Shown here in pieces: positions 10,050 through 23,200 of a stretch of DNA of 64,000 nucleotides (within the stretch, counting starts at the first letter, position 1; each line of letters begins with the position of its first letter). The notes beneath the pieces are model-generated. The model was given only the letters and a program-made list of their open reading frames with translations, was not told where the DNA came from and did no database searches. The DNA comes from Coffea arabica (taxonomy: Eukaryota > Streptophyta > Magnoliopsida > Gentianales > Rubiaceae): positions 7,070,501 through 7,134,500 of the forward strand of contig NC_092317.1 in the NCBI RefSeq assembly GCF_036785885.1, written 5' to 3'. Position numbers and translations under genes: made by a program.

Positions 10050-12091
10050 CTGTTCATGAGAATTACAATTAAAGCTTTGATCTTAATTTGAATCTGTGGT
10101 TCTGCTTGCATGTTGAGCTCATTGGGTGGACAGAAGGAGAATATATGTATTCTTGTACTAGTAAGAAGACAAGATTTTCTATCAGCTAGGATTCGTAATG
10201 CATGTGAAATAACATTCTTGTTATTGTTTGTTATCAGCAATAAAGAATATGTAGGCCACATATGATTCTTTGCCCACATAATGACGAATTCAGGAGCTAA
10301 AGACTTGCTTTTTTCATAATTGTGCTAATCCAAGATACAAATACTAACTTTCTAAGAACCAATATAATCCTTGATTACCACAACGAAAATATTGGCAGAA
10401 AGACCCTGAAAATAAACCACAAATCCTAGATTGGAACATCTGCAATAGTTTTTTCTTCCCTTTTTCTTTTTAACCCTCTGTAATCACATCCTCATGTTAT
10501 GGTAGATAAAACAATAAAACAGTATTGAAAAATGACTAACATCCAATAAATTTGGCAGAAAGGGAATCCTACAATGAACACAAACAAGAGAAGAGAGAAT
10601 AGAACATAAGAGAAACTATACAGAAGGGAGAGTCCAATTCTCTAGCTAATCACTGGTCCTAAGCCGCAAGGGCCTTAGAATCCTCATTAAATTATTAGCT
10701 TTAGATCCTACAAGATTCACATATTTATGGTTTCTCCCTAAAAGGTTTGTTGTATCGCATTGCTTTGACTGTAGTTATACGCTGCAGCAGCAGCAAAATT
10801 CTCCAACAGTGAAGAAAAGTATCCTTTTAAGAAAGACTCACCAAGGTACGTCATGATTCAGCTCTCTAACAACCAAATAAAGTTGACCCATGCTTCCATA
10901 AACCACAGGAGAAGTGCAAATGCCAAAAGAATAGAAGGTAAACCTCAGATTCTTTGGAAAAGCATTTGCCATGGCCCATGGAAAACCAACTGGAGTATAA
11001 AGGAGCATCTGAGAATTCTATAATTCTATGACACCAGAGTGAGCCATAGGAAAAAAAAAAAAAAAAACCAGCCATATATCTTAAGTTCTCAAAAGCACCA
11101 CGTACTGGCACTTTACCATTTTTACTCAAAGTCCATCTGGTCTCATTTATCCTGTGACTATGGCAAGAAATTAGCAGTTGGAGCAATATCAAGAAGCAAT
11201 TCTTAGGTAATGACCTAGCTGCAACAGATGGCTAAAAGCCAACTGCCCTTCAAAATGATGGAGAAACTCAGGAGTTGTATTCCTCACATAGGGTTTGTTT
11301 GATATCTGAAGCTCTTGCACCCAATTGACACAACTTGTAATCAAATTTAGAAGTAGAGTTGAAGTACTAGACCCAAATACCTAAATATTGCTACTTATTG
11401 AAAGGCAGAATTTTCATGCATGACAATAACCCAAGAGACTATGCTGGACAACAACAACTCTTCAAGACTACACCAGATGATGCCTAATGGTGACCCAACA
11501 GTTCCTCAAGTTTCCACAAACCATTATAGAATGTCAAATTTAGCACCTGGCATGGCATACTTATTAATCACTACTTTCCATATGGATTTCCAGGAGCTCA
11601 AGGCAGCAAGTCATCTCCATTCAATTCCAATCAACTCATACTTTCTAGTGACATGGATGCACCATAGTTGATACTTATTCCTCCACCCCACTTACAAACA
11701 TGTAGATGGTGTACCTTTCCTTTCTCCTGAATTACCAACCTTGACTGTTACTTGCAAACATAGCGGAACTACATTTGGCTTTTCAAAATTGCAATGCTAA
11801 AGAACAAAGTGCAATGCAACACACATGCATTAGCCAGTGAGCCATGATATCAGTTGTTAAAATTTGCATGTGTGTGTGTGTCTGTTTGTGTGGGAGAGAG
11901 AAAGAGACCTGGGAAAAAAGGCTATTGCTGCCACTTATCCTTCGATATGGTAATACCATATAGAAAGTGTCCTAATAAACCTCTGATCTCTTAATTCTTC
12001 AAATAGATGAAGAGTAGAACTTTCATTCTGATGCTGATGATGGACAGAAATCTCATTCTGCTGCTATATGTTCTTTTCTCCCAATTTCTTC
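10050..12091. other. Intergenic between GDSL copy 2 and PPR gene
   Basis: 2 kb without a convincing gene. It holds a poly-A run at about 11050 and a (TG)n microsatellite at about 11867-11881. The part next to 12091 should contain the 3'UTR of the PPR gene. Confidence 0.45.
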
Positions 12092-13933
12092 TCATATTGA
12101 TACCCTATGACTTTTAGTTACTGACTCATTTCTGTCTAGTTCAATCCAACTGGACCCAGGCATTTTCTTCACATCCTGATTTTCCATTACTTCTCTCAAT
12201 ATTCCAACACTGTCCCAGTTATTTGAACTGGCAAATGTATTAGATAACAGTACATAAGCTGAAGGATCAGTTTTATCAAGATGCAATGCATGTTCTGCTG
12301 CACGTTTTGCAGTTTCATTATCCCCATGAAGCCGACAAGCACCAAGCAATGTTTGCCAAATCAGCAGACTTGGTTTGAACGGCATGCCATGGATCAACTC
12401 TTCAGCTTCTTTAATACACCCTGATCGGCCAAGAAGGCTTACCATACAGGCATAGTGATCTTCTCCAGGGTCAATACCATACTGAGAGCTCATTGAAGAG
12501 AAATAACTCCATCCCTCGTTAACAAATCCTCCTTGGCTACATGCATAAAGTGCACATATAAAAGTAATGCAGTTAGGCTCCACTCTTTTCAGCCTCATCT
12601 CGTCAAAAATTTCAAGAGCTTCTTTAGCACAGCCATTCTGTGCAAACCCCATAACCATAGTTGTCCATGAGACAACTGACCATTCATCCATTGATTGGAA
12701 AACCTTAAGTGCACTACTCATGCATCCACATTTTGCATACATATCAAGTAAAGCATTTTCTACACATACATCCACGTCATGCCCAAGTTTAATCCTCAGG
12801 CCATGAATTTTTTCACCCTCCTCCAAAGACGTTAAATTGGCGCACACATTGAATGCTGTTGCAAGAGTAAACTTATTTGGCTTGACACCCTTCCTCCTCA
12901 TTTCTCCGATGACCTTAAGTGCCACATTAGGCTCCCCACAGTTTAAACAACCTATAGCCATCTGAGTCCAAGAGGACACATCAAGTAAAGGAATCTCCTC
13001 AAATGCTTTAAAGCCCTCAACCAATTTCCGATTTTTTAGGTACATATCAACCAAGGCATTCCCAACACACATCTCACTTCCATGACCAGACTTCACAAGC
13101 TTCCCATGTACTTGAACTCCCATTTCAAAATCCAAAAGCTCAGCCAACCCTGTTAGTACACTGGCAAAGGTAAATCCATCCGGAACTATGCCTTCTGAAA
13201 TCATTCTAACCCAAAAGCCTGGAATTTCCCTGCAAGAAAGCCGCAAGTAACCACCTATTATAGTATTCCAACTGACAATGTCCCTATGATGACTCTCCTC
13301 AAACACCTCGAAAGCTTCACTCAATCTGCGATGCCTCATCAATGCCACCAAAAAAGCATTCAGTAAGTGAACATTAGACTCGAATCCAAGCCTGATTATC
13401 AAACCATAAACTTGATAAACATGTACTACACCCAGAAAATCCGCAGCACTGCAGGCATGGAGAGCACTGACCAAGGTAAACTCATTCGCCCTCATTCCAC
13501 TCGCACCCATTTGCTTAAACAGAGAAAAAGACTCCGCAGACAAACCCTTTTGCTCAAAGCCTGCAATGAGGGCTGTCCAAGAAACCACATTCTTCTGGGG
13601 CATTTCATCAAACAGTTGAAGAGCATCACAAGTTTCACCACATTTTGCATACGCATTGATCAGATGGTTGCCCAGAAAGAGCCATGAGGAACCACAAATA
13701 TCCCCTTTGAAGATTTTTGCATGGATTGCCTTTGCATTTCTCAAATTTGAGGCATCAATGCACTTTCGTAGCATGGAAACGTAGGCATCCTCATCATCCT
13801 TGCTGCCAACTGAGCCATTTATGGTAATTGAGCAGTATCTATGGTTTGAAGACAATATTTTTGATCTGATAATAGCTATGGAGCTAAGTTGCAGAAGTCT
13901 AGTTGACTGGAGCGAACGTAGAAAATTATGCAT
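12092..13933 (-). CDS. PLS-class pentatricopeptide repeat protein with E domain
   Basis: A 613-residue intronless protein with a true ATG at 13933. The N terminus (about 1-40) is basic, Ser-rich and lacks acidic residues, as in mitochondrial or plastid transit peptides. From about residue 50 to 500, tandem 31-36-residue PPR motifs alternate in the P-L-S pattern. Landmarks are NALVDMYLKN, NALLDMYAKCGC and VVSWTTMVMGFAQNG. The E region follows (LLIWQTLLGACRLHGDNE to GSSWIEL). The protein stops about 15 residues later, so there is no C-terminal DYW deaminase domain. Such E-type PPRs bind specific organellar RNA sites and recruit a deaminase in trans for C-to-U editing. The target site is not predicted here. 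Confidence 0.94.
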   Translation of the reverse strand: MHNFLRSLQSTRLLQLSSIAIIRSKILSSNHRYCSITINGSVGSKDDEDAYVSMLRKCIDASNLRNAKAIHAKIFKGDICGSSWLFLGNHLINAYAKCGETCDALQLFDEMPQKNVVSWTALIAGFEQKGLSAESFSLFKQMGASGMRANEFTLVSALHACSAADFLGVVHVYQVYGLIIRLGFESNVHLLNAFLVALMRHRRLSEAFEVFEESHHRDIVSWNTIIGGYLRLSCREIPGFWVRMISEGIVPDGFTFASVLTGLAELLDFEMGVQVHGKLVKSGHGSEMCVGNALVDMYLKNRKLVEGFKAFEEIPLLDVSSWTQMAIGCLNCGEPNVALKVIGEMRRKGVKPNKFTLATAFNVCANLTSLEEGEKIHGLRIKLGHDVDVCVENALLDMYAKCGCMSSALKVFQSMDEWSVVSWTTMVMGFAQNGCAKEALEIFDEMRLKRVEPNCITFICALYACSQGGFVNEGWSYFSSMSSQYGIDPGEDHYACMVSLLGRSGCIKEAEELIHGMPFKPSLLIWQTLLGACRLHGDNETAKRAAEHALHLDKTDPSAYVLLSNTFASSNNWDSVGILREVMENQDVKKMPGSSWIELDRNESVTKSHRVSI

Positions 13934-14487
13934 GTTAATTTTCCTTGAAATATTTTCCCTTCAAAAAACATGTACAACTTTCTGTGCTAAGTGTACAACT
14001 CCTCCTGCTTAGGCTCCAAAATTGTTGTCATTCTAATTAACATTTTTCTTAACCTCAAGCTTGTGAAGTTAAGCGAACTTAAGTTTGTATAACTTAGGTA
14101 GAGAGATATTGAATAATGCAATACTAGGCAAAAGTATCTTATTAATATGTGAATTCCACTAAGAAATATAATCCTAATTGTTTCAAAATCTTTTAATGAA
14201 TTGGCAAATAGATAATTTTCAATTTAATTAGTCATGAGAGGTGGCCTGAAAAATGTTCATGCACGTCTGTCAACAAAATTTAGTTTGAAGTACAAAGGAT
14301 ATGCAACATAATTCATTGCAAAAGGAGAATCATAAAACTTGAGTAGCTTTTTGGTGCAAGTTTTGGAAGTATTACCTGCTCATTAATTCATCCTTCACAC
14401 TCTGGACAAAACAAGAATTCAGACTAAGGTTCTTTGGACATGATTGCAATTGAATTTGACACTTTCTAATGCTTGAATAAATTCAGG
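13934..14487. other. Spacer upstream of PPR gene
   Basis: AT-rich DNA expected to hold the PPR promoter (minus strand). Nothing else recognised. Confidence 0.4.
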
Positions 14488-14957
14488 GCAAATTACACTT
14501 TACCTTCCTGTAGTTCAGTATTTTTCTACATAACTCCTCTTATTGTTTCAAAAGCTATACATAATCCCCTCATTGTTTGGATTAAAGTGTTAAAGTGACG
14601 GAAATGGTCATTTGCAACGGAAATTTTGAAAATACCGAAATTACTCATATAAATATATAACACACTAATCCTGCGTGATTTTATGTTTTATCATATAATT
14701 TCCTTATCATTTAATATTTTACCATATAATCCCCTTATGATTTTCAAAATATACACATAACCTTACTTGGTTAATAAATAATTTTCAATTTTACATAAGA
14801 GTATTTTTGACATTTTAGGTGACTGTATTACGAATGATCATTTCCGTCATTTTGACACTTTAATCCAGACCATGAGGAGATTATGTATAACATTTGAAAC
14901 CATAGGGGGTTATGTAAAAAAATACTAAATCACAGGGGGTAAAGTATAATTTGCCCC
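14488..14957. mobile_element. Mutator-like MITE with about 130-bp terminal inverted repeats
   Basis: The left end, from GGGCAAATTACACTTTACC, matches the inverse complement of the right end (GGGGCAAATTATACTTTACC) for about 130 bp with scattered mismatches. The match includes the inner segment GATTAAAGTGT(T/C)AAA(G/A)TGACGG. Flanking 9-mers are ATAAATTCA (14479-14487) and ATAAATTTA (14958-14966), an 8/9 match. Long inverted repeats plus a 9-bp target duplication indicate a non-autonomous Mutator-like element. No transposase is encoded in its 470 bp. Confidence 0.85.
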
Positions 14958-15296
14958 ATAAATTTATATCCCCACTGCAGAGACAAAAGATTTAAACTCT
15001 AAAGACTCCACTCCACAATGCCAAATCAATGGGGCAAATAAAACTTAACCTCCTTGCACAAACAGATATAAACAAGTTCAAAAAGTTTTAGGAGTTGTTC
15101 AGCTCAGCATGCTAAAGCCAATGAAGCTAACAAATAACAAAGTGAAGTGGATATAGTATAGAGGTCCTTTCTCCTCCCAGAATCACATGCATGCAATGCA
15201 AGAATTGTTCAGAACGAACCCATCTGCTAACACCTCAACCATACTACTAGTTCTACAACTTGATGGCAAGAAGGATGAGAGGGGGACTTGTCTATC
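14958..15296. other. Spacer and likely 3'UTR of F-box gene
   Basis: No separate gene visible; expected to include the 3' untranslated region of the minus-strand F-box gene. Confidence 0.4.
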
Positions 15297-16439
15297 CTAC
15301 ACAGGACCAAGAGGAACCAGGCTCATTGTGTATGGAACAACCATTGGAAACTCTCTGGAGTTTGGTCCCAAATCAGAAATGGCGCAGAGCTTTTTCATCT
15401 TCCTGGTAGCAAAGTCATATGAATAGAAATGACTTGACACACTTAAGAACAATATCCCATCTTTGAAAGCAAAAACTTTTATCCAGCAAAAGGTGTCACG
15501 AGTTGCCAGTTTCTCAGCTATCTGGTAAAGGAACTGAGAGTTCTCTTCTTCCAACTTATCCAGAGAAACTGAGCATGTCAGATTCCACTGAGATGTAAAG
15601 AAATCCTCAAGTGCCCATAACTGAAGTCCGTATTCAGACAACAACACACAGTGCAGCTTTCCTTTCGATTCCCCAATACATATCTCAGGAATGCTACGGA
15701 ATTCTGTGATGGGAAGAGGTACGTTAAGCAACCAAGATAGCTCAGTTTCAGGGTTGAACATGAGGATTTTATCGCCATCCATAAGCCAATACAACGAACC
15801 ATCTGCAAAGATGCCGTTCATTTTGAACAATTTCTGATTGCAGTGACACATCTCCCTTGATTGCCTCCACTTTCCAGTTTCTGATGAATATATTTGGAAT
15901 GCAAACTTAGATTGTTCATCTTCTGATTCAGTTTCAGAGACAGTAACAATTTTGAAATTTGGTGAAGCGTCATCTTTATGTAACTTGAAAGGATCAAAAA
16001 CCAAGGCTGCACTTGCACTCGTGGAATAATGAACCGAATTGACACTCATCCACTGCTTGTTTAATGGATTGCAAACATAAATTAGCGGTGGGTAACGAGG
16101 GTAGCTACTCCGACAGCATAACAATCCATTGCATGAAGCCAGAATTCCAACCTCCTCAGGGAGGAAGTTAAGGACAGTGCTGTGAACTTGAGTTTTCCTG
16201 GTTTCAAGAGGAATGTAGCTGATATTGTTAATGTCCTCATCACACCACTGGAACCTTGCCTGAAAGAAAAAACCTGACACTGCTTCTGTCTTCTTTAATT
16301 GAAGGCATATGAAAGAGCGGTCCAAGATAAGATTGTGCCACTCCTTAGCAACACACTTCAGCATATGCACATCCTTAGTTGATAATTTGGATAGTACTTG
16401 CATTAGGATATCATCATTCATGCACCTAAGCTCCATCAT
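15297..16439 (-). CDS. F-box protein (At5g07610/At5g49610-like)
   Basis: A 380-residue single-exon coding frame beginning ATGATG at 16439. The F-box occupies about residues 7-47 (DDILMQVLSKLSTKDVHMLK then CVAKEWHNLI), the usual Skp1-binding helix pattern. The remaining 330 residues form a beta-rich F-box-associated region with repeated hydrophobic and aromatic strands (LLCCRSSYP, IYVCNPLNKQW, LYWLMDGDKILMFNPETE). The family assembles SCF ubiquitin ligases and picks substrates through the C-terminal region; the substrate is unknown. An intron in the 5'UTR is possible but not shown. Confidence 0.9.
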   Translation of the reverse strand: MMELRCMNDDILMQVLSKLSTKDVHMLKCVAKEWHNLILDRSFICLQLKKTEAVSGFFFQARFQWCDEDINNISYIPLETRKTQVHSTVLNFLPEEVGILASCNGLLCCRSSYPRYPPLIYVCNPLNKQWMSVNSVHYSTSASAALVFDPFKLHKDDASPNFKIVTVSETESEDEQSKFAFQIYSSETGKWRQSREMCHCNQKLFKMNGIFADGSLYWLMDGDKILMFNPETELSWLLNVPLPITEFRSIPEICIGESKGKLHCVLLSEYGLQLWALEDFFTSQWNLTCSVSLDKLEEENSQFLYQIAEKLATRDTFCWIKVFAFKDGILFLSVSSHFYSYDFATRKMKKLCAISDLGPNSREFPMVVPYTMSLVPLGPV

Positions 16440-18197
16440 ATCCTGCTATCATGAATGAATCAATTAAATTAGCTAAACGATCACATAATCCATTGGAAGA
16501 GTATGTACAAGTTTTCAGTAACACACTTTGAAAAACTTTTTAGTGCCTGATAGTACACTTTCATTATAAAAGATGTTGGCAAGACAAAACACTATGTACT
16601 CCTGAAATTTTGAAACAAAACTTTTGTCTCCAGGTGGGTAGACATATTCTCAGAAACACAAACAAGTTACTAGGCTGTAGATTATCTAACTTATAATCCC
16701 ACTTCTTCGTAGTCAGATATATGTAGAACCATATAGCTGGAACATCTAATAAGACTGAAATTAGAGTAGGCAAGTCCCACAAACCTTCTGTCTATTAACA
16801 AACATGAATGGCCAAGTATATCTCAGTTCAGACCGTGTAAATTTATGCATTTTGTAAGAAATTGATAACAAACAAGTGCATATCAAAGGAGGTATTATTG
16901 GGCAATACCTTCCAGTTGAAGTATACACCTTACAATAGCTATTAAATTTTACCCGTTTTTAGCACAAATATATGTCCTTGTGCACGTGTCTGTACAAACC
17001 ATGCTATAATTAGCACCTGAAAGAAAACTAGTTGAGATGGATTAATCAAAGATCATTTAACCAGGTGATTTAGCATCCAAATCCATGGTATCTTGTTTTG
17101 GTCCTATTGATTAATCAATAAGAATGGTACAAGAGAATCGCAACTCTGAAAGTTTTTGTCTGCCTTTACTAGATGACTTCCATTATCAGGATGTGAACTA
17201 TACATGGAAACTATCATCTGCATTTTCAAAAATGATATGCAAAATCCTCATCCCTCCAGGCCGTACATTGCTCTGGTCCCTTCTCTTTTTTCCATCTTTT
17301 AGATCCTTTTCATAATTATAACCTCATGTTTTTTCTCTTCTATTACATTTGCTCCATTCATCATCCACAATTTTTTTGCTAAGGCTTTCATCTTCTACCT
17401 GAGTAACAGCTACGTCATATAACATAAAATGCAAGAATGGAAAATTCAAGAAAACAGGCCAACCCACAAAAAGAATCATCAAAAATTCATGACTACATGG
17501 TGATGATACTCAAAAATGATAAAGTACAGCCTCTCCACCTCCTCGCCCCCAAACCCCCCGGGGGGGCAAAAAAAAAAATCTGCAAACCGACTTGAAATGA
17601 AATGGAAAAAGAAAAGGGTACAGGAACTTTCAGAAGAACATGAAAAAACCATTCCATCTTCACAAAGAGAAAGAGATATAGCAGGTACAAAATCAAAGCA
17701 GAAAAGCATCTTCACCCCATCTATCAACCAAAAAAATAAAAACAAACCAAAGAAAAAAAAAAAAAAGTGGGAGTTAAACGTGTTAAAACAGGGGATGGAA
17801 GCTCAGAATTTTTACCTTCAAACTTGGTCTAGTTCATGGGCTCTGAAGTTTCGTGGAGGCTGATGACTAATACTAACTTTCTTCTTTAGACTGAAGAAGG
17901 GATTTCAGTTCCTCCCATCTCAGACTGCGTCACATTTTAGCAAGATGAATCTACTTTAATCTTTGTGAGAAAACTGAAAATGTAAACTAGCCAAAAACTC
18001 AAAAACCAGCTGCTTTTTGCCAGGACAGGACACCTACACACACACTCGTCCAGGAAGAAGACAAAAAGAGCGTAACCAGTGGCACAGTCACTACTTGGCT
18101 CTGGACGTACTGGGTAGCAGACTAGAAGGTGGCATTTGTTCTGATTTAAGGTAAGGTCCCATGAAATTTCTGCTTTTAGATTTTCTTAAATGTCTAC
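16440..18197. other. Upstream region of F-box gene
   Basis: No conserved coding sequence. It contains a C-run/G-run (about 17555-17566) next to a poly-A tract and a second A-run at about 17751-17766. Short open frames here have low-complexity composition and I do not accept them as genes. Confidence 0.4.
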
Positions 18198-18876
18198 GGC
18201 CTTGTTTGACAAATAAGTTTTATACCGAGTTTGTCTACTACAAGTTTTTTAAAAATTTTAGTTATAATAACGTCAAAAAAATTTTCAAAGTTTTTAAACT
18301 ATAAATTTCAAAATATTAAAAAAAAAATACTTCAAAAATTTTTTTAAAAATTTCTACAGTAAGTTACAGTAAAATTTTAGACAAATATCCAAAAAACTCA
18401 TTTGCCAAACAAGCCCCACGTTTGGTAGGTGAGTTTTTTGAAAGTTTGTCTAAAACTACTATAAGTTTTTTAAAAATTTGTCTACTACAAGTTTTTTAAA
18501 AATTTTAGTTATAGTAACGTCAAAAAAATTTTCAAAGTTTTTAAACTATAAATTTCAAAATATTAAAAAAAAACATACTTCAAAAATTTTTTTAAAAATT
18601 TCTACAGTAAGTTACAGTAAAATTTTAGACAAATACCCAAAAAACTCATTTGCCAAACAAGCCCCACGTTTGGTAGGTGAGTTTTTTGAAAGTTTGTCTA
18701 AAACTACTATAACTTACTATAAAAGTTTTTTAAAAAATTTTTGAAGTGTTTTTTTTAATATTTTGAAGTGTATAGTTTAAAAACTTCGAAAAGTTTTTAG
18801 AAATTACTGTAACTAAAGTTTTTAATAAACTTACAGCAGACAAACTTGGCAAAAAACTTATCTTCCAAACGAGGTT
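18198..18876. mobile_element. Nested foldback MITE with internal 248-bp tandem duplication
   Basis: Three related units of about 220 bp lie side by side. Unit 1 (18198 to about 18417) has inverted ends GGCCTTGTTTGACAAAT and ATTTGCCAAACAAGCCCC. A second direct copy runs from about 18478, offset 247-248 bp from the first and almost identical. The last part (about 18700-18876) is the inverse complement of the same unit. Transcribed as one RNA, the left and right arms could fold into a long hairpin. The TTTGT/ACAAA ends with 'tacagtaa' internal motifs resemble common plant hAT or Harbinger MITEs; no target duplication was found. Confidence 0.75.
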
Positions 18877-20256
18877 TTTGAGGAGTGCCTTAAAACTGTA
18901 ATGGTTCTTAAATCTTCACTAATTCATGGTCAGGCTATTTACAAACATTTACAAGACAATGGATAGTTGTGCTGAATTAGAAAGTCGAATATTAGCTCAT
19001 AGTTAGTGAAATTTTTTTTTCATTCATAAAATGGAATTTAATTTTTTTTGTTTTTATTGAAAAAATGGGATTCGGGTTTTAATTCAAAAAACATATTAGT
19101 GTTGTATAATCTGAAATTTCTCGTGTTGAAAGATGATGTTTTTGCATCATTTTAATCGAATAGTGTTAGTTACTTAAATTGGAATTTATCTTTCTAAGTG
19201 ATACTTGTGCGGAAATATTTGAAATGAGCTGCATGAATAAAGAAGTTGTGCTTTTAATGGCTTTTAGTAGTTGGAGAGTCACAACATTTATGAGATTTTG
19301 CACTTAACTAATGTTCTTGTCTCATCACTCATTTGGCTTTTAATTTGGGGATTGATTTGTTGAAAGTTGATAGAATTTATCAAGTAAAATTAGGGGCAAA
19401 AAAAAAAAAAAAAAAGTGGTTATGGCCATCCACCTAGTCTTTATATTTTGACTACGGGACAAGGATTAACTTGGCAGACACTTCAGAATTCAGTGACAAC
19501 TAGTCCTAATGCATTATTTTGTCTTTTTAATAAACAAAAATTAGGAAACTCATAAACTTCATTTCCATCCAAAAGGACCATAAAAAGAAAATTTTGTGAG
19601 AGATGATAGGGAAATTAGACAAGAAAAATTCATAAGGATAAGGCAAATGATATAAACACCCGTGAGAAATAACTAATTGGTCCCAAAGATCTGTCTCAAG
19701 TGGTGGCAATTGAAGGAGAGCCCTGCTGTCTTCTTGCTTTCAGTTATTTAATTCATCTACAAGGTTATGCCACTTTTTTCTTTCTTTAATCGTCTTTGAT
19801 CCATGCACAGTTTCTTCCATGAAAAATCACAGAGTATTTTTGGAGCCCCACATTCATTCTCCTTTGCTGTCATAGCAATTAGAACCGTAGAGTAGACTCG
19901 GTAGTGATTCTTTCGCCTTTTGATTTTGCTAACGATTAAACCTGACATAAAATGATATTCAGTGTTGGGTAATTCTCTAACAAATTCACTACTTCCACAG
20001 TGATGCAAGTTTCATACCATATAAGTATGATTTTAAATCTAAGAGTATGAACATTTGATTCTTCAAATAATTACTCATTCGAGACAAAGTATACAAATAC
20101 TTCACCTGCCCATGTGAAGTTGAGCATATCTGGTGAAAGTTAATGCAAGAATACAACAAATGACGTTCTATTGACAACATTGGGGCATTGAATAATTGAA
20201 TTTTGTGCTATACTCCCTCACTCGATTCCAAATTCCAGCAGTTAAACGTGCTATGA
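18877..20256. other. Intergenic downstream of AUG2
   Basis: AT-rich, with an A-run at about 19399-19416. The part next to 20256 should contain the AUG2 3'UTR. No other gene seen. Confidence 0.4.
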
Positions 20257-23200
20257 CTACAGACCATTTTGTTTGACTGAAGGTGGCCAAGATAATCTCC
20301 TGCGGCTAATTCCATCAACTTGATCATTCTCCCCCACTTCACTGTTTTCATCATCATCTTCCTGTCGATCAACCTCTGACTTTGCCGGACTTCTGGAAGC
20401 TAAGTCCTCAAGTCTTGATTCAGTTCTCCAGGGAGGAGTTACACAATCAGAATCTCCCGGTATCCTTTGCGACGAATCTGCATTTGGTGCCATAGCGGAG
20501 GAAGAAGAATGGCCCACTCTCAACTTCTGAAGTGTGGCAAATGAGTCTCTCATTGCTGACATCGCTTCAAAGAATCGTGTGCATGAAGCTAAAGCAACAG
20601 GGATTGGACGAAGCATCTCCTGCATTGAACCAGCTAAGCTATTGGTTGCATTCCAGGTAGTTCAAACAGTTAAACATGAAGAACATCACTATGGTCGGGT
20701 AAGAGATACTTATGACCAAGGTTATGCTCTTCTCCTATGCTCAAGGCCATTATTTAATCTAACGTTTGCAAGGCTAAGAGTGTATTGCATCTCAAGTTCG
20801 TAGCAGCAAACACTTACATGGATCTCACTTATTTAATGAAAATCTTAAAGAGTTTACTACACAAAATAAAAACATAATTTTGCTCCTGTAGTCAAAGATT
20901 ATACAATACCTTAATTTTTATCTGAAAGACAAAAAGTATAGAAAATTTGGAAGTAACATGGCTTGTTCAAGAGGTTATATGTTCAACAGTAAACAAGTAT
21001 ACGGCATAAAATGCTGAGTTCATTCCAGGTTGGGACCCAAATGAAAATATTATCTCTACAATAGAATTACCCCCCAAACTGATGGAGGTTCTTTGAAGTT
21101 CTGTGTCCACTGAAAATCTGCAATGGATGCTGTCAAGGCGCCATAGTCACTTGCAGCCTTCATTAAGAGTTCTGAAAATTGTTTCTGTCAAAGGTAGCAC
21201 AGAAGGAAAAACAATTATCTGACTGTTTAAGCAATTTTGTGGTAAGAAAACAATAGCAGGTTAAGTATCCGTCACTTCTGTAAACCAAGATCACTGTTAT
21301 GCAGAGCAAAGTGTGTTAAATTCATTTTATATTTACTGGGTGCTTGAGATTTTACAAGGAAACAAATTTCTTGAACATAGATAAGGAATTTCGTGATCTA
21401 CTTTAACAAACAAACCTGATATTCAGCCTCAACTGGGATGCAATCTAATGAATATGGCTGCTGAAGACGAGCTATTATGCGATCCTGCAAGGAAATTAGA
21501 TAGAGATGAAAGATTAATGAATAATATTTTTTGACTTGTCCTGAATAACACAAGGAAAGAACTGTATAGACTGCGGTTACAACTGTGCCCATGAGAACTG
21601 CTTCCACAGGACAGTTCAGAAATTTATTTCTTAACACAAGGTGAACTGTCACGCATTTCAAAGCAGGAGACATTCCAATTGAGTAGCAACAGTGTCCATC
21701 AGGGAGTTTGACAAATTACAGCTCCCATAACAATGAGTTACTGTAATCATGGGTGGTGAATTTTGGCATGGGTATATCTATGTGCAATTCAAAACCAACA
21801 AAAACGACCTCATGTTGATATCATAGCGCATGATAAAAATCTTTAAAAACTTCAGTTGCTCTCAGTCAGGTATAGAGATGAGTGACAAAACAAATAGATC
21901 TGAATCCATTACCTTATTTTGGATGACATCTTTCAATATGGCAGTTATCCTTGACAAAGTCTCAATCTTCTTTTCCATTTCACTCACATGGGTGAGATGA
22001 GCAACATTTTTGTCCTCCTAGTGCAATCATGGAGATGAATCAGTCTCACACAAAAGTGGCATCACTAGTGAACTATTACAATCAGACAACACATAATTCC
22101 GCTGCAATATCTTCAATTTCTAGTTTCTCGATCCTTGGTCACTGGGGAACTAACAATTTTCAAACAATAAACTAGATAACCACTACATGCCCTTTTGATC
22201 CTTTAGCATCAGACTGAAAAAGGAAGGAAACCTATCTTCATATGGGTATTTCAGACACACAAAGTTCATAATTTCATGAGCCTCGGTGATTCATGTCGTC
22301 CTCTATCTTACCAGGACAGAATGAATAGCCGACCCAAGTAGTAGAAACTGCTGCTCCCAAATAACCAATATGAATTTGGTAAACTACAGAGCTTATGGCA
22401 GTCCATGAAGTAACAAATGAAGCATGGTACTCCTAAATCCAAGTTCATCCATGTGCGCTAACAAAGAAAGTGACTGACTCGAAAATCAGAGCAAAAAATG
22501 AGATGCAGATGTACTTAGTGAAATACACAAGCAACCACTTAGTAGTTACAAGTGAGGAGCAAAAAATGAAGACTTTTACCTTCCGACCTTGAAGTTCCAC
22601 CTGCAAATCTGCGATTTTTCTTTGCACAGCAGTCAGCTCTCTTAAAACCTTTACCAAATCATCACCTTTTTCGCTTGTGGATAGGGTCTGGATCTCTTCC
22701 TATGCAAGCCAAAATAAACTGAATCAGCACAAAAACTACAATTAAACAAACAGAAAAAGCCCTGAATGTTATGTACCCAATTTTTGTACATTACACCGAT
22801 AGAGCACCTAATCTTTAAGCATCGAAAATAACATATGACAGCAAATGAAGTGAAGGCACAGCTTGATATGTTCTGTACTGCTGGAAATTTTGATATTGGC
22901 TGAATAAGCGCATAAAATGGTCCAACAATTCGGCGAAAGAATTTTAACTTCTGTCTAAATTCGTATTTTAAACGGTCTAACAATTCAGGGAAATTTTGCA
23001 ATTGGCTGATGAATCCTGACTATAATTAAAATCCCACCAAGCATATACAAAGTTTTAGAAAGATTAAGGTCGAAATTTGCAACCAAAGATCTCAACAGAA
23101 AAGGTTTTTTTTTTCCTTTTTTGTTAAAGAAAATACTAACTGGATAGATAAGAGTGTGAGTGGGGTACCTGAGAAGGAGGAGGGGCGACAGAGAAGCCGA

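Noticed and set aside
17479-17863. Open frames on both strands with Lys- and Phe-rich ends
   Set aside because: Low-complexity homopolymer translation, no domain, no splice context.
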